From the NCBI GenBank assembly GCA_002350525.1, contig DEFA01000035.1, forward strand, positions 10,063 through 19,806: DNA of 9,744 nt. Reading direction: 5' to 3'. The DNA comes from Lachnospiraceae bacterium UBA2864. GTDB taxonomy: Bacteria > Bacillota > Clostridia > Lachnospirales > Lachnospiraceae. Below, in pieces: positions 1 to 7,100 of this stretch. The notes under the pieces were generated by a model that saw only the letters and a program-made list of their open reading frames with translations, made no database searches and had not been told where the DNA came from. Position numbers and translations under genes: made by a program. Each line of letters begins with the position of its first letter. The stretch's first letter is position 1.

Positions 1-60
1 CAGAGCACACCATACGACTGGACAAGCCGTAAGACTGATAATGAGAATACAGAGAATTAA
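1..60 (+). other. leading segment, possible 3' tail of an upstream gene
   Basis: The first 60 bases are open in frame 1 for 19 codons and end in TAA at 58-60, 14 bases before the nrdG ribosome site. This could be the polar C-terminus of an upstream gene (its last residues read KTDNENTEN). Frame 2 is also open, to a TAG at 74-76, and frame 3 stops at 30-32, so the choice of frame is a guess. I see no convincing promoter in the 90 bases before nrdG. That fits nrdG being co-transcribed with something upstream but does not prove it. Confidence 0.25.
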
Positions 61-90
61 GATTGCGTCTCTATAGGAAGGAGTCATGCT

Positions 91-780
91 ATGAGAATAC
101 ATGGACTTCAGAAAATGTCCCTTGTGGACTATCCCGGAAAAGTGGCCTGTACGGTCTTTCTGGGCGGTTGTGACTTTAGATGCCCTTACTGCCATAACGC
201 AGAGCTTTTAAAAGAAGATGCACCGGAAGTGATGAATGACACAGAGCTGCTGGACTTCCTTAAGAAGAGACAGGGGCTTCTGGACGGTGTTGTCATTACG
301 GGAGGAGAGCCTCTTTTAAGAAAAGATCTTCCTGACCTGCTGAGTAGGATACGCGAACTGCAATATCCTGTAAAACTTGATACCGACGGAAACCATCCGG
401 CAGAACTTAAGGAGGTTGTCGGAGCAGGTCTGGTAGATTATGTGGCCATGGACGTTAAGAACAGTCCTGACCGGTACGGAGAGACCATAGGAATTCCGGC
501 TTTCAATGTGAGCCGTGTGGACGAAAGCATTCATTTCCTTCTTGAAGGAAATGTGGATTATGAATTCCGTACTACGGTGGTGAAGCAGTTACATAACGCA
601 GATTCATTCAGAAAAATAGGTGAATGGATCAAGGGGGCTGACCACTATTTCCTGCAAAAATTTGTGGATAGGGATACGGTTCCGTTTGCGGGTCTTACCG
701 GTCCGAGCGATGAAGAAATGCTCGAATATCGCGATATTATAAGGCTTTTTGTGCCTTCCGCAGAGCTTAGGGGAATATAA
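91..780 (+). CDS. nrdG: anaerobic ribonucleoside-triphosphate reductase activating protein (radical SAM)
   Basis: This is a cytoplasmic radical-SAM activase. The family uses a [4Fe-4S] cluster and S-adenosylmethionine to abstract a hydrogen from the C-terminal glycine of NrdD, creating the stable glycyl radical. The cluster motif CxxxCxxC is visible as C27, C31 and C34 (CDFRCPYC), followed by the SAM-binding GGEP at 71-74 and the conserved MDVKN at 120-124. The 229-residue length suits the longer NrdG subgroup rather than the roughly 155-residue E. coli type. The start is fixed by AGGAAGGAG at 75-83, seven bases before ATG. Its partner nrdD lies 173 bp downstream on the same strand, the reverse of the E. 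coli nrdD-nrdG order. The hairpin after its stop and the promoter in the gap suggest the two genes are at least partly separate transcripts. Related activases for other glycyl-radical enzymes look similar, but the adjacent nrdD makes the assignment firm. Confidence 0.93.
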   Translation: MRIHGLQKMSLVDYPGKVACTVFLGGCDFRCPYCHNAELLKEDAPEVMNDTELLDFLKKRQGLLDGVVITGGEPLLRKDLPDLLSRIRELQYPVKLDTDGNHPAELKEVVGAGLVDYVAMDVKNSPDRYGETIGIPAFNVSRVDESIHFLLEGNVDYEFRTTVVKQLHNADSFRKIGEWIKGADHYFLQKFVDRDTVPFAGLTGPSDEEMLEYRDIIRLFVPSAELRGI

Positions 781-802
781 ATCTTCATATAATGATGCAT
801 TT

Positions 803-860
803 AAAAAGTACAATATCTAGTGTTTTTGAAAAAAATTAAATACTAGATATTGACTTTTTT
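803..860 (+). terminator. long AT-rich hairpin with T-tract after nrdG, overlapping NrdR boxes
   Basis: The left arm is AAAAAGT (803-809), a one-base bulge (A810), then CAATATCTAGT (811-821). It is exactly complementary to ACTAGATATTG (842-852) followed by ACTTTTT (853-859). Four further pairs, including one G-U, extend the stem inward and leave a loop of about 12 bases at 826-837. The stem ends in a run of six T, then A and five T. This is the shape of an intrinsic terminator for nrdG, starting 22 bases after its stop. The stem is very AT-rich, so its strength is uncertain. The symmetry also comes from two NrdR boxes facing each other, and the hairpin may serve only as a protein-binding site. 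Confidence 0.5.
808..855 (+). promoter_or_regulatory. NrdR box pair A (808-823 and 840-855)
   Basis: The known NrdR consensus is acaCwAtATaTwGtgt. The core of box 1 reads CAATATCTAG (811-820) and that of box 2 reads CTAGATATTG (843-852). Each matches nine of the ten core positions, and they are exact reverse complements of each other. The centres are 32 bp apart, three helical turns, which is the usual spacing of paired NrdR boxes. Box 2 overlaps the -35 element of the nrdD promoter, so NrdR-(d)ATP binding would be expected to block RNA polymerase. The nrdR gene itself is not in the window. Confidence 0.75.
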
Positions 861-877
861 ATTTTTCGTGGTATTAT
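850..877 (+). promoter_or_regulatory. predicted promoter of the nrdD operon
   Basis: A -35 element TTGACT (850-855) is followed, after a 16-bp spacer, by -10 TATTAT (872-877). The TG at 869-870 gives an extended -10 (TGGTATTAT). Transcription would start near 884, leaving a leader of about 70 bases before nrdD. The -35 shares its first three bases with NrdR box 2, and box pair B lies inside the leader, so repression by NrdR is the predicted control. Confidence 0.7.
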
Positions 878-895
878 GTTACTTACCAGCCGCTT

Positions 896-942
896 CCACT
901 AGATATAGTGAAGGGTAAAAAAGAATAAACAATATTTTGGGG
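896..942 (+). promoter_or_regulatory. NrdR box pair B (896-911 and 927-942)
   Basis: Box 3 contains CACTAGATATAGTG (897-910), a palindrome with one mismatched pair, and matches nine of ten core positions. Box 4 core CAATATTTTG (930-939) also matches nine of ten. The centres are 31 bp apart. The pair lies downstream of the predicted transcription start, and box 4 runs into the nrdD ribosome site GGGGAGG (939-945). NrdR bound here could act as a roadblock to transcription, or repress a second, weaker promoter whose -10 might be TATAGT at 904-909. Box 4 is the weaker member because its flanks do not match. Confidence 0.6.
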
Positions 943-953
943 AGGATTAGAAC

Positions 954-3371
954 ATGTACCGGGTTATGAAACGTGACGGAGTTGTGGTTGATTTTAATGT
1001 ATCTAAGATCAGCGCAGCGATTGAGAAAGCATTTATAGGATGTGAGAAGCAGTATCATCCGAGTGTTATAGACATGCTTGCACTTCGCGTCACAAGTGAT
1101 TTTGAATCAAAGATTAAGGATGACGTTATCTCAGTAGAAGATATCCAGGATAGCGTAGAGAAGATTCTGTCAGAGGCAGGATATACAGATGTCGCTAAGG
1201 CATACATCCTTTACAGAAAGCAGCGTGAGAAAGTACGTAACGTAAAGAGCGCTATGCTTAACTATAAGGATATCGTAGATAATTATCTCCAGATCAACGA
1301 CTGGCGCGTTAAGGAGAATTCAACGGTTACATACAGTGTCGGCGGACTTATTCTTTCAAACTCAGGTGCAATTACAGCTAATTACTGGCTCAGTGAGATA
1401 TACGATCAGGAGATTGCCGATGCTCACAGAAAGGCCGAAATTCATATCCACGATCTCAGCATGCTTACAGGTTACTGTGCAGGTTGGTCTCTGAAACAGC
1501 TTATACAGGAAGGCCTTGGCGGAGTTCCCGGAAAGATCACTTCAGCTCCTGCGGGACATCTTTCAACTCTCTGCAACCAGATGGTTAACTTCCTCGGTAT
1601 CATGCAGAACGAGTGGGCAGGTGCTCAGGCATTTTCATCATTCGATACATATCTTGCTCCATTTATTAAAATAGATAATCTTACTCAGAAAGAAGTTAAG
1701 CAGTGCATACAGTCCTTTATCTTCGGTGTTAACACACCTTCAAGATGGGGTACTCAGTCACCGTTCACCAACATCACTCTTGACTGGACAGTACCGAGAG
1801 ATATGAAGGATGAGCAGTGCTGGATAGGCGGAAAGCAGGTTGATTTCACCTATGGTGAGTGCCAGAAGGAAATGGATATGGTAAACAAGGCATTCATCGA
1901 GATCATGATAGAAGGTGATGCTAACGGACGTGGATTCCAGTATCCTATTCCTACATACTCGATCACAAAGGATTTCGACTGGAGTGAATCGGAGAACAAC
2001 AAGCTTCTCTTTGAGATGACAGCAAAGTATGGAACACCTTACTTCTCAAATTACATCAATTCCGATATGGAGCCAAGCGATGTAAGAAGTATGTGCTGCC
2101 GTCTGAGACTTGACCTTAGAGAACTTCGTAAGAAGTCAGGTGGTTTCTTCGGTAGTGGTGAATCAACAGGTTCTGTAGGTGTTGTTACCATCAACCTTCC
2201 TAGAATCGCTTACCTTGCAAAGGATGAGGCTGATTTCTATGCAAGACTTGACCGTCTTATGGATATTTCAGCAAGATCTCTTAAGACAAAGAGAACAGTT
2301 ATCACAAAGCTTCTTGATACAGGTCTTTATCCATATACAAAGAGATACCTTGGAACATTTAATAACCATTTCTCAACAATCGGTCTTATCGGTATGAATG
2401 AGGTTGGTCTTAACGCCAAGTGGCTCAAGAAGGATCTTACACATCCTGAAACACAGAAGTTTGCAGTAGATGTACTTAATCATATGAGAGAGAGACTCAG
2501 TGATTACCAGGAAATGTACGGAGACCTCTATAATCTTGAGGCTACTCCTGCAGAGTCTACAACATACAGATTTGCAAAGCATGATAAGGATGAGTTCCCT
2601 GACATCATTACAGCTAATATGAACGGAACTCCTTACTATACAAATTCCTCACATCTTCCTGTTGGATATACAGAAGATATATTCTCGGCACTTGATGTTC
2701 AGGATAACCTTCAGACACTTTATACATCGGGAACAGTATTCCATGCATTTCTCGGCGAGAAGCTTCCTGACTGGAAGGCAGCAGCTGACCTTGTTCGTAA
2801 GATTGCAGAGAATTACAGACTTCCGTATTATACAATGTCACCTACTTACTCAGTATGTAAGAACCATGGCTATATCATAGGCGAGGTTCCTGTATGCCCT
2901 GACTGTGGTGAGAAGACTGAGGTTTACAGCCGTATCACAGGTTATTATCGTCCGGTTCAGAACTGGAATGACGGTAAGACTCAGGAGTTCAAGGACCGTG
3001 TGGTTTATGATATTCAGAAAAGTAAGCTTACACATGAAGGTCCTGCCAAGACTATTGAGTATAAGGAGCCGGTTGCAAACGGTCAGGCACCTGCGGCAGA
3101 GGATCGTGTATCCGAGAAGGCTGTGGAGACAGAAGCATCAGCTAACGGACTTCCTACAATGTACACAAAGGATCATTGTCCGAAGTGTAAGGGAGCAGAG
3201 CAGAGATTCCGTCTTTCAAACATCGAATATAACGAAGTTAACTGCTCACAGAACATGGATATAGCAAGAGCACTTAATATCCTTCAGACACCTACTATCA
3301 TTGATCCGGACGGAACAAGATATGAGGGTGACAATGCAGCGGTTGAATGGATGAAAGCACATAATAAGTAA
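954..3371 (+). CDS. nrdD: class III anaerobic ribonucleoside-triphosphate reductase with fused glutaredoxin-like domain
   Basis: This is the oxygen-sensitive glycyl-radical enzyme that reduces ribonucleotides to deoxyribonucleotides in the cytoplasm. Residues 1 to about 92 form an ATP-cone allosteric domain (start MYRVMKRDGV). The catalytic barrel follows, with cysteine candidates C175 (GYCAGWSL) and tandem C381-C382. A zinc-knuckle-like element has C635, H638, C648 and C651. The radical-loop motif RITGY gives G663 as the radical site. Most NrdDs end shortly after this loop. Here a linker of about 40 residues, rich in Ala, Glu and Lys, leads to a glutaredoxin/thioredoxin-like domain at about 732-805 with redox motif CPKC (742-745) and the cis-Pro motif TPT (779-781). 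GGGGAGG (939-945), eight bases before ATG, supports the start. The fused redoxin suggests a thiol-reduced rather than formate-dependent enzyme, which is my inference. The following flavoprotein, 16 bases on, probably reduces it. Confidence 0.95.
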   Translation: MYRVMKRDGVVVDFNVSKISAAIEKAFIGCEKQYHPSVIDMLALRVTSDFESKIKDDVISVEDIQDSVEKILSEAGYTDVAKAYILYRKQREKVRNVKSAMLNYKDIVDNYLQINDWRVKENSTVTYSVGGLILSNSGAITANYWLSEIYDQEIADAHRKAEIHIHDLSMLTGYCAGWSLKQLIQEGLGGVPGKITSAPAGHLSTLCNQMVNFLGIMQNEWAGAQAFSSFDTYLAPFIKIDNLTQKEVKQCIQSFIFGVNTPSRWGTQSPFTNITLDWTVPRDMKDEQCWIGGKQVDFTYGECQKEMDMVNKAFIEIMIEGDANGRGFQYPIPTYSITKDFDWSESENNKLLFEMTAKYGTPYFSNYINSDMEPSDVRSMCCRLRLDLRELRKKSGGFFGSGESTGSVGVVTINLPRIAYLAKDEADFYARLDRLMDISARSLKTKRTVITKLLDTGLYPYTKRYLGTFNNHFSTIGLIGMNEVGLNAKWLKKDLTHPETQKFAVDVLNHMRERLSDYQEMYGDLYNLEATPAESTTYRFAKHDKDEFPDIITANMNGTPYYTNSSHLPVGYTEDIFSALDVQDNLQTLYTSGTVFHAFLGEKLPDWKAAADLVRKIAENYRLPYYTMSPTYSVCKNHGYIIGEVPVCPDCGEKTEVYSRITGYYRPVQNWNDGKTQEFKDRVVYDIQKSKLTHEGPAKTIEYKEPVANGQAPAAEDRVSEKAVETEASANGLPTMYTKDHCPKCKGAEQRFRLSNIEYNEVNCSQNMDIARALNILQTPTIIDPDGTRYEGDNAAVEWMKAHNK

Positions 3372-3387
3372 ATCAGGGTGACAATGT

Positions 3388-4290
3388 ATGTATGACATGA
3401 TCATTATCGGCGGTGGGCCTGCAGGGCTCACCGCTGCTGTATACGGACTTCGCAATGGGAAGTCCGTCTTTATAATTGAAAAAAGTGTATTCGGCGGACA
3501 GATAGTTAACTCGCCGAAGGTAGAAAATATTCCGGGTTTTGACTCTATCAGCGGAGATGATTTTGCTGATAAGTTCCTTGATCAGGCTATGAAGCAGGGA
3601 GCCCAGATGACTCTTGAAGAGGTTACATCTGTAGAAAAAACCGGGGATTCTTTTAGTGTTAAGACACTTGAAGGAGGTACCTACGAAGGAAGGACCGTTA
3701 TCCTTGCTACAGGTACTACTCACAGACTTCTCGGACTTCCGGGAGAAGAGGAACTTATCGGTAACGGTATCAGCTTCTGTGCCGTATGTGACGGTGATTT
3801 TTACAGAGATAAGACTGTTGTCATGATAGGAGGAGGAAACTCTGCATTTGTAGAAGCGAATCTTCTTGCGGAGATAGTGGATAAGCTTATCATGCTTCAG
3901 GATATGCCTTTCTTTACGGCAGATAAGAAATCTCAGGAGCAGCTTTTCTCTCATAAGAACGTTGAGGCACATGTTAATACAAAGGTTCTCGGCTATGTAA
4001 CCGAGGACGGCCGTATTACGGGTGTAAGATACGAGGAAGCCGGTGAAGAAAGAGTTGCGGAATGTGATGGTGTATTTCTTGCGGTCGGACTGGTTCCGTG
4101 CAACGGTGCATTTACACATCTTGCCGAAACTGATACTGCGGGATATTTTGTTTCTTCCGAAAATTGTGATACAATGACTCCGGGAGTATTCGTAGCGGGA
4201 GACTGCAGGGCAAAGTCTCTGAGACAGGTTGCTACGGCATGTTCCGATGGTGCACGTGCTGCAGTTGCGGCATGCGAATATCTGCGATAA
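3388..4290 (+). CDS. trxB: thioredoxin-reductase-like FAD disulfide oxidoreductase lacking the NADPH-arginine motif
   Basis: This is a soluble flavoprotein of the low-molecular-weight thioredoxin reductase family, and its 300-residue length is near normal. Visible parts are the N-terminal FAD motif GGGPAG (8-13), ATGT (107-110), redox centre CAVCD with C131 and C134, second dinucleotide motif GGGNSA (148-153), and C-terminal FAD contacts GD (271-272) and RQ (279-280). E. coli TrxB has HRR plus a later Arg for the NADPH 2'-phosphate. Here the equivalent stretch reads MLQ (169-171) followed by DMPFF, so NADPH use is doubtful. It lies 16 bases after nrdD, with AGGGTGA (3375-3381) as ribosome site. 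The likely partner is the glutaredoxin domain of NrdD. A comparable NADH-dependent TrxB-like/glutaredoxin-like pair is known from Clostridium pasteurianum, and ferredoxin-dependent relatives also exist in clostridia. The fold assignment is firm; the electron donor is unknown. Confidence 0.9.
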   Translation: MYDMIIIGGGPAGLTAAVYGLRNGKSVFIIEKSVFGGQIVNSPKVENIPGFDSISGDDFADKFLDQAMKQGAQMTLEEVTSVEKTGDSFSVKTLEGGTYEGRTVILATGTTHRLLGLPGEEELIGNGISFCAVCDGDFYRDKTVVMIGGGNSAFVEANLLAEIVDKLIMLQDMPFFTADKKSQEQLFSHKNVEAHVNTKVLGYVTEDGRITGVRYEEAGEERVAECDGVFLAVGLVPCNGAFTHLAETDTAGYFVSSENCDTMTPGVFVAGDCRAKSLRQVATACSDGARAAVAACEYLR

Positions 4291-4356
4291 GCGGATGAGT
4301 TTAATGATAAATGGGGTTAACTGACATTTAGAAGATTTTTTGACAGGAGGGTATTT
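4291..4356 (+). other. 66-bp intergenic gap, no clear promoter or terminator
   Basis: No hairpin with a T-run and no well-spaced promoter is visible here, so read-through from trxB is likely. The gap ends in a strong ribosome site, AGGAGG at 4345-4350, six bases before the next ATG. Confidence 0.5.
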
Positions 4357-5958
4357 ATGTTAGCAGACAACAAAGTATGGGTTGCAGTAAATGATGCGGG
4401 TGAGAGAATCTATCTTGAACCCAAGTATGCCAACAGACACGGACTTATAGCGGGAGCTACCGGTACAGGTAAAACCGTAACATTAAAGGTCCTTGCAGAG
4501 AGCTTTTCAAGTATGGGAGTTCCTGTATTCATGGCAGATGTTAAGGGTGATATTGCGGGAATAGCAGATCCGGGTAAAGATTCCGAAGATATGCAGAAAC
4601 GTATAGAACGCTTCGGACTTTCCGAAGAGGGCTTCGGATTCGAGGGTTATCCCGTAACCTTCTGGGATATATACGGAGAGAAGGGTATTCAGCTCAGAAC
4701 AACCATTTCCGAGATGGGACCACTCCTTCTTGCACGTCTTATGGATCTTAACGATCTTCAGGCAGATATACTTTCCATTGTATTTAAAATTGCAGATGAT
4801 AATAATCTTCTTCTTATCGATACAAAGGATCTTAAAGCTATGCTTAATTATGTATCGGAGAATAATAAGGAGTTTGAGGCTGAGTACGGAAAGATGAGTC
4901 CTCAGTCTATAGCTGCCATAGTAAGAGCACTTGTGGCTCTTGAAGTAGCGGGAGGAGATAAGTTCTTTGGTGAGACAGCTCTTAATATTACGGATTGGTT
5001 TACATTCGGTTCGAATGGAAAGGGTATGATCAATATCCTTGACAGTGAGAGCCTTATCAATAACGGAAAGCTGTATTCCACATTTCTTCTGTGGCTTCTT
5101 TCTGAACTTTTTGAAAGACTTCCGGAAGTAGGTGATATGGATAAGCCGAAGATGGTATTCTTCTTCGACGAAGCACATCTTCTCTTTAACGGAGCACCTA
5201 AGGCTCTTCTTGAGAAGGTTGAGCAGGTTGTAAAGCTTATACGTTCAAAGGGGGTCGGAGTTTACTTCTGTACACAGAATCCTCGTGACATTCCTGACGG
5301 AGTTCTGGCACAGCTGGGTAACAAGATCCAGCATGCGCTTCGTGCTTATACACCTTCGGATCAGAAGGCTGTTAAAGCGGCTGCGGATTCCTACAGAGAA
5401 AATCCGGCGTTCAATACATTTGATACGATCCTTAACCTCGGAACAGGTGAGGCAGTCGTATCCTTCCTTCAGGACGGAGGAGTTCCGGGAATGGCAGAGA
5501 AGGCATATATCCTTCCACCGCAGTGCAGTTTCGGAAGCATAGACGATTCCAGACGTGACTCTATAGTTAAGGGAAGCATGCTTTACAGCAAGTACTATGA
5601 TACGGTAGATCCCGATTCGGCATATGAGTTCCTGCTCCGCCTCGGTGTTGAGAGAGAAGAGGCAGCTGAGGCTGCACGTGCAGAGGCCGAAGCAGCCAAG
5701 ATAAAAGAAAAAGAAGAGAAAGAGGCTGCTAAAGCTGCAGAAAAAGCCGAAAAAGAAAAAGAACGCGAAAAGGCAAGAGAAGAAGCTGCCAAGAAGAGAG
5801 CAGCTCAGTCTGTTGGAAATGCGGTTACGGGAACCGTAGGCCGTGAAGTCGGAAAACAGTTTGGAAAGAAATTCGGAAAGTTTGGAAAGACTCTTGGCGG
5901 AAATGTGGGAGCAAGCCTTGGAAGAGGCCTTTTCTCAACGCTTTTCAGATCGAAATAA
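4357..5958 (+). CDS. HerA/FtsK-type P-loop ATPase, DUF853 (YjgR) family
   Basis: This is a predicted cytoplasmic ring-forming ATPase of the HerA-FtsK superfamily. The family is often annotated as a helicase, but its cellular role is not established. Walker A is GATGTGKT (33-40), and the Walker B strand MVFFFDEA (267-273) ends in D271-E272. A conserved TQNP (306-309) follows. The stretches around 97-135 and 240-260 (YSTFLLWLLSELFERLP) are typical of the DUF853 family. Residues about 431-484 are almost entirely Ala, Glu, Lys and Arg, suggesting a charged coiled coil. Residues 485-533 form a Gly-rich basic tail with recurring GxxxG spacing. No signal peptide or membrane helix is seen. AGGAGG six bases upstream fixes the start. 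It sits between the reductase genes and a metal exporter; the likely shared transcript does not by itself give it a function. Confidence 0.88.
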   Translation: MLADNKVWVAVNDAGERIYLEPKYANRHGLIAGATGTGKTVTLKVLAESFSSMGVPVFMADVKGDIAGIADPGKDSEDMQKRIERFGLSEEGFGFEGYPVTFWDIYGEKGIQLRTTISEMGPLLLARLMDLNDLQADILSIVFKIADDNNLLLIDTKDLKAMLNYVSENNKEFEAEYGKMSPQSIAAIVRALVALEVAGGDKFFGETALNITDWFTFGSNGKGMINILDSESLINNGKLYSTFLLWLLSELFERLPEVGDMDKPKMVFFFDEAHLLFNGAPKALLEKVEQVVKLIRSKGVGVYFCTQNPRDIPDGVLAQLGNKIQHALRAYTPSDQKAVKAAADSYRENPAFNTFDTILNLGTGEAVVSFLQDGGVPGMAEKAYILPPQCSFGSIDDSRRDSIVKGSMLYSKYYDTVDPDSAYEFLLRLGVEREEAAEAARAEAEAAKIKEKEEKEAAKAAEKAEKEKEREKAREEAAKKRAAQSVGNAVTGTVGREVGKQFGKKFGKFGKTLGGNVGASLGRGLFSTLFRSK

Positions 5959-5970
5959 TTAGGATTATAT

Positions 5971-7083
5971 ATGGAAAACAGAGATAAAACGATAATAAAG
6001 ACAAGCATTATCGGAATAATAGTGAACATATTCCTGTCCTCTTTCAAAGCGGTGGTGGGAATGCTGTCGCATTCGATAGCAATTATTCTTGATGCTGTAA
6101 ATAACCTTTCGGATGCACTGTCTTCGGTTATCACGATAGTCGGTACAAAACTGGCATCCAAGAAACCGGATAAGACTCATCCGCTGGGACACGGCAGAAT
6201 AGAGTATCTGAGTACCATGCTTGTTGCGGCTATCATTCTGTATGCAGGTATCACATCGCTGATCGAGTCCGTAAAGAAGATAATCACACCCGAGAAGGCA
6301 GATTATAAAGCGGCATCGATCATAATCCTTGTGGTTGCCATCATTACGAAGATCGTCCTGGGAACTTACGTAAAGAAAAAGGGAAAGGAAGTTAATTCCG
6401 GTTCGCTTGAAGCTTCGGGCCAGGATGCTTTGTTTGATGCGATAATATCAACCTCGGTTCTTGCATCGGCGGTTATATATCTGATATTCGGAGTATCGCT
6501 TGAAGCATATGTCGGAGTTCTGATCTCCGTAGTGATAATTAAAGCCGGTTTTGAAATGATGAGCGAGACTGTAAGCGATATCCTCGGACGCAGACCTGAG
6601 CCGGAATTAGCCATAAAGATAAAGAAGGTTATAAGTGAAGAACCTGAAGTAAGAGGAGCATATGACCTTCTTATAAATAACTACGGACCAGACAGGAATT
6701 ATGCATCCTGCCATGTTGAGCTTCCGGATACTATGACCGTGGATGAGGTTGACAGACTTACCAGAAGGCTTCAGATAAAGGTTTTTAAAGAGACTGGAGT
6801 AATCCTTACGGGAGTGGGAGTATATTCTTACAATACCAAGGATGATGAGGCTGCACATATCAGAAATGAAGTTCAGAAAATAGTACTGTCACATGAATGG
6901 GCACTTCAGCTTCATGGCTTCTATGTGGACCTGAAGGACAAGTATATGCGCTTTGATACGGTGCTTTCCTTTGAAGTGAATCATGAAGATGCGATAAAGA
7001 CACTTCAGAAGGAGCTGGGAGAAAAATATAAGGGGTACAGATTTGAGATTACCCCGGATATAGATCTGTCAGATCTCGTATAG
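5971..7083 (+). CDS. cation diffusion facilitator transporter, predicted Mn2+ exporter
   Basis: This is an inner-membrane metal/proton antiporter of the CDF family. Hydrophobic segments at about 8-30, 33-60, 78-102, 113-134, 150-174 and 176-195 give the usual six helices. The transport-site residues are N44 and D48 in helix 2 and D152 and D156 in helix 5. This N-D/D-D set is reported for manganese exporters such as streptococcal MntE, whereas zinc exporters use H-D/H-D. HPLGHGRIEY (70-79) is the family loop after helix 2. The protein is longer than the usual 300 or so residues. A normal cytoplasmic domain at about 206-288 is followed by a second, similar-looking module at about 293-362. It starts 12 bases after the ATPase stop with a modest AGGA (5961-5964), consistent with co-transcription. 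Mn2+ specificity is inferred from the four residues only; Fe2+ is possible. Confidence 0.9.
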   Translation: MENRDKTIIKTSIIGIIVNIFLSSFKAVVGMLSHSIAIILDAVNNLSDALSSVITIVGTKLASKKPDKTHPLGHGRIEYLSTMLVAAIILYAGITSLIESVKKIITPEKADYKAASIIILVVAIITKIVLGTYVKKKGKEVNSGSLEASGQDALFDAIISTSVLASAVIYLIFGVSLEAYVGVLISVVIIKAGFEMMSETVSDILGRRPEPELAIKIKKVISEEPEVRGAYDLLINNYGPDRNYASCHVELPDTMTVDEVDRLTRRLQIKVFKETGVILTGVGVYSYNTKDDEAAHIRNEVQKIVLSHEWALQLHGFYVDLKDKYMRFDTVLSFEVNHEDAIKTLQKELGEKYKGYRFEITPDIDLSDLV

Positions 7084-7100
7084 CAGTTTGACACATAAAA

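Noticed and set aside
37..42. GATAAT as a -10 element for nrdG
   Set aside because: No acceptable -35 is found 16-18 bp upstream within the window.
41..101. Direct repeat of ATGAGAATACA at 41-51 and 91-101, suggesting an alternative nrdG start
   Set aside because: The first copy runs into a stop at 74-76 in its own frame and has no ribosome site; the repeat is short and probably chance.
3373..4119. Long minus-strand open frame of 248 residues opposite trxB
   Set aside because: It is antisense to a gene with clear FAD and CxxC motifs, shows no recognisable domain, and has unlikely composition; it is a shadow of the real frame.
4340..4345. Perfect -35 hexamer TTGACA before the DUF853 gene
   Set aside because: It overlaps the ribosome site and has no -10 at 16-18 bp downstream; a promoter there would start inside the coding region.
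5640..5958. Low-complexity Ala/Glu/Lys and Gly-rich end of the ATPase as a frameshifted fusion or repeat insertion
   Set aside because: The frame is continuous, codon use matches the rest of the gene, and charged linkers with Gly-rich tails occur in DUF853 proteins.
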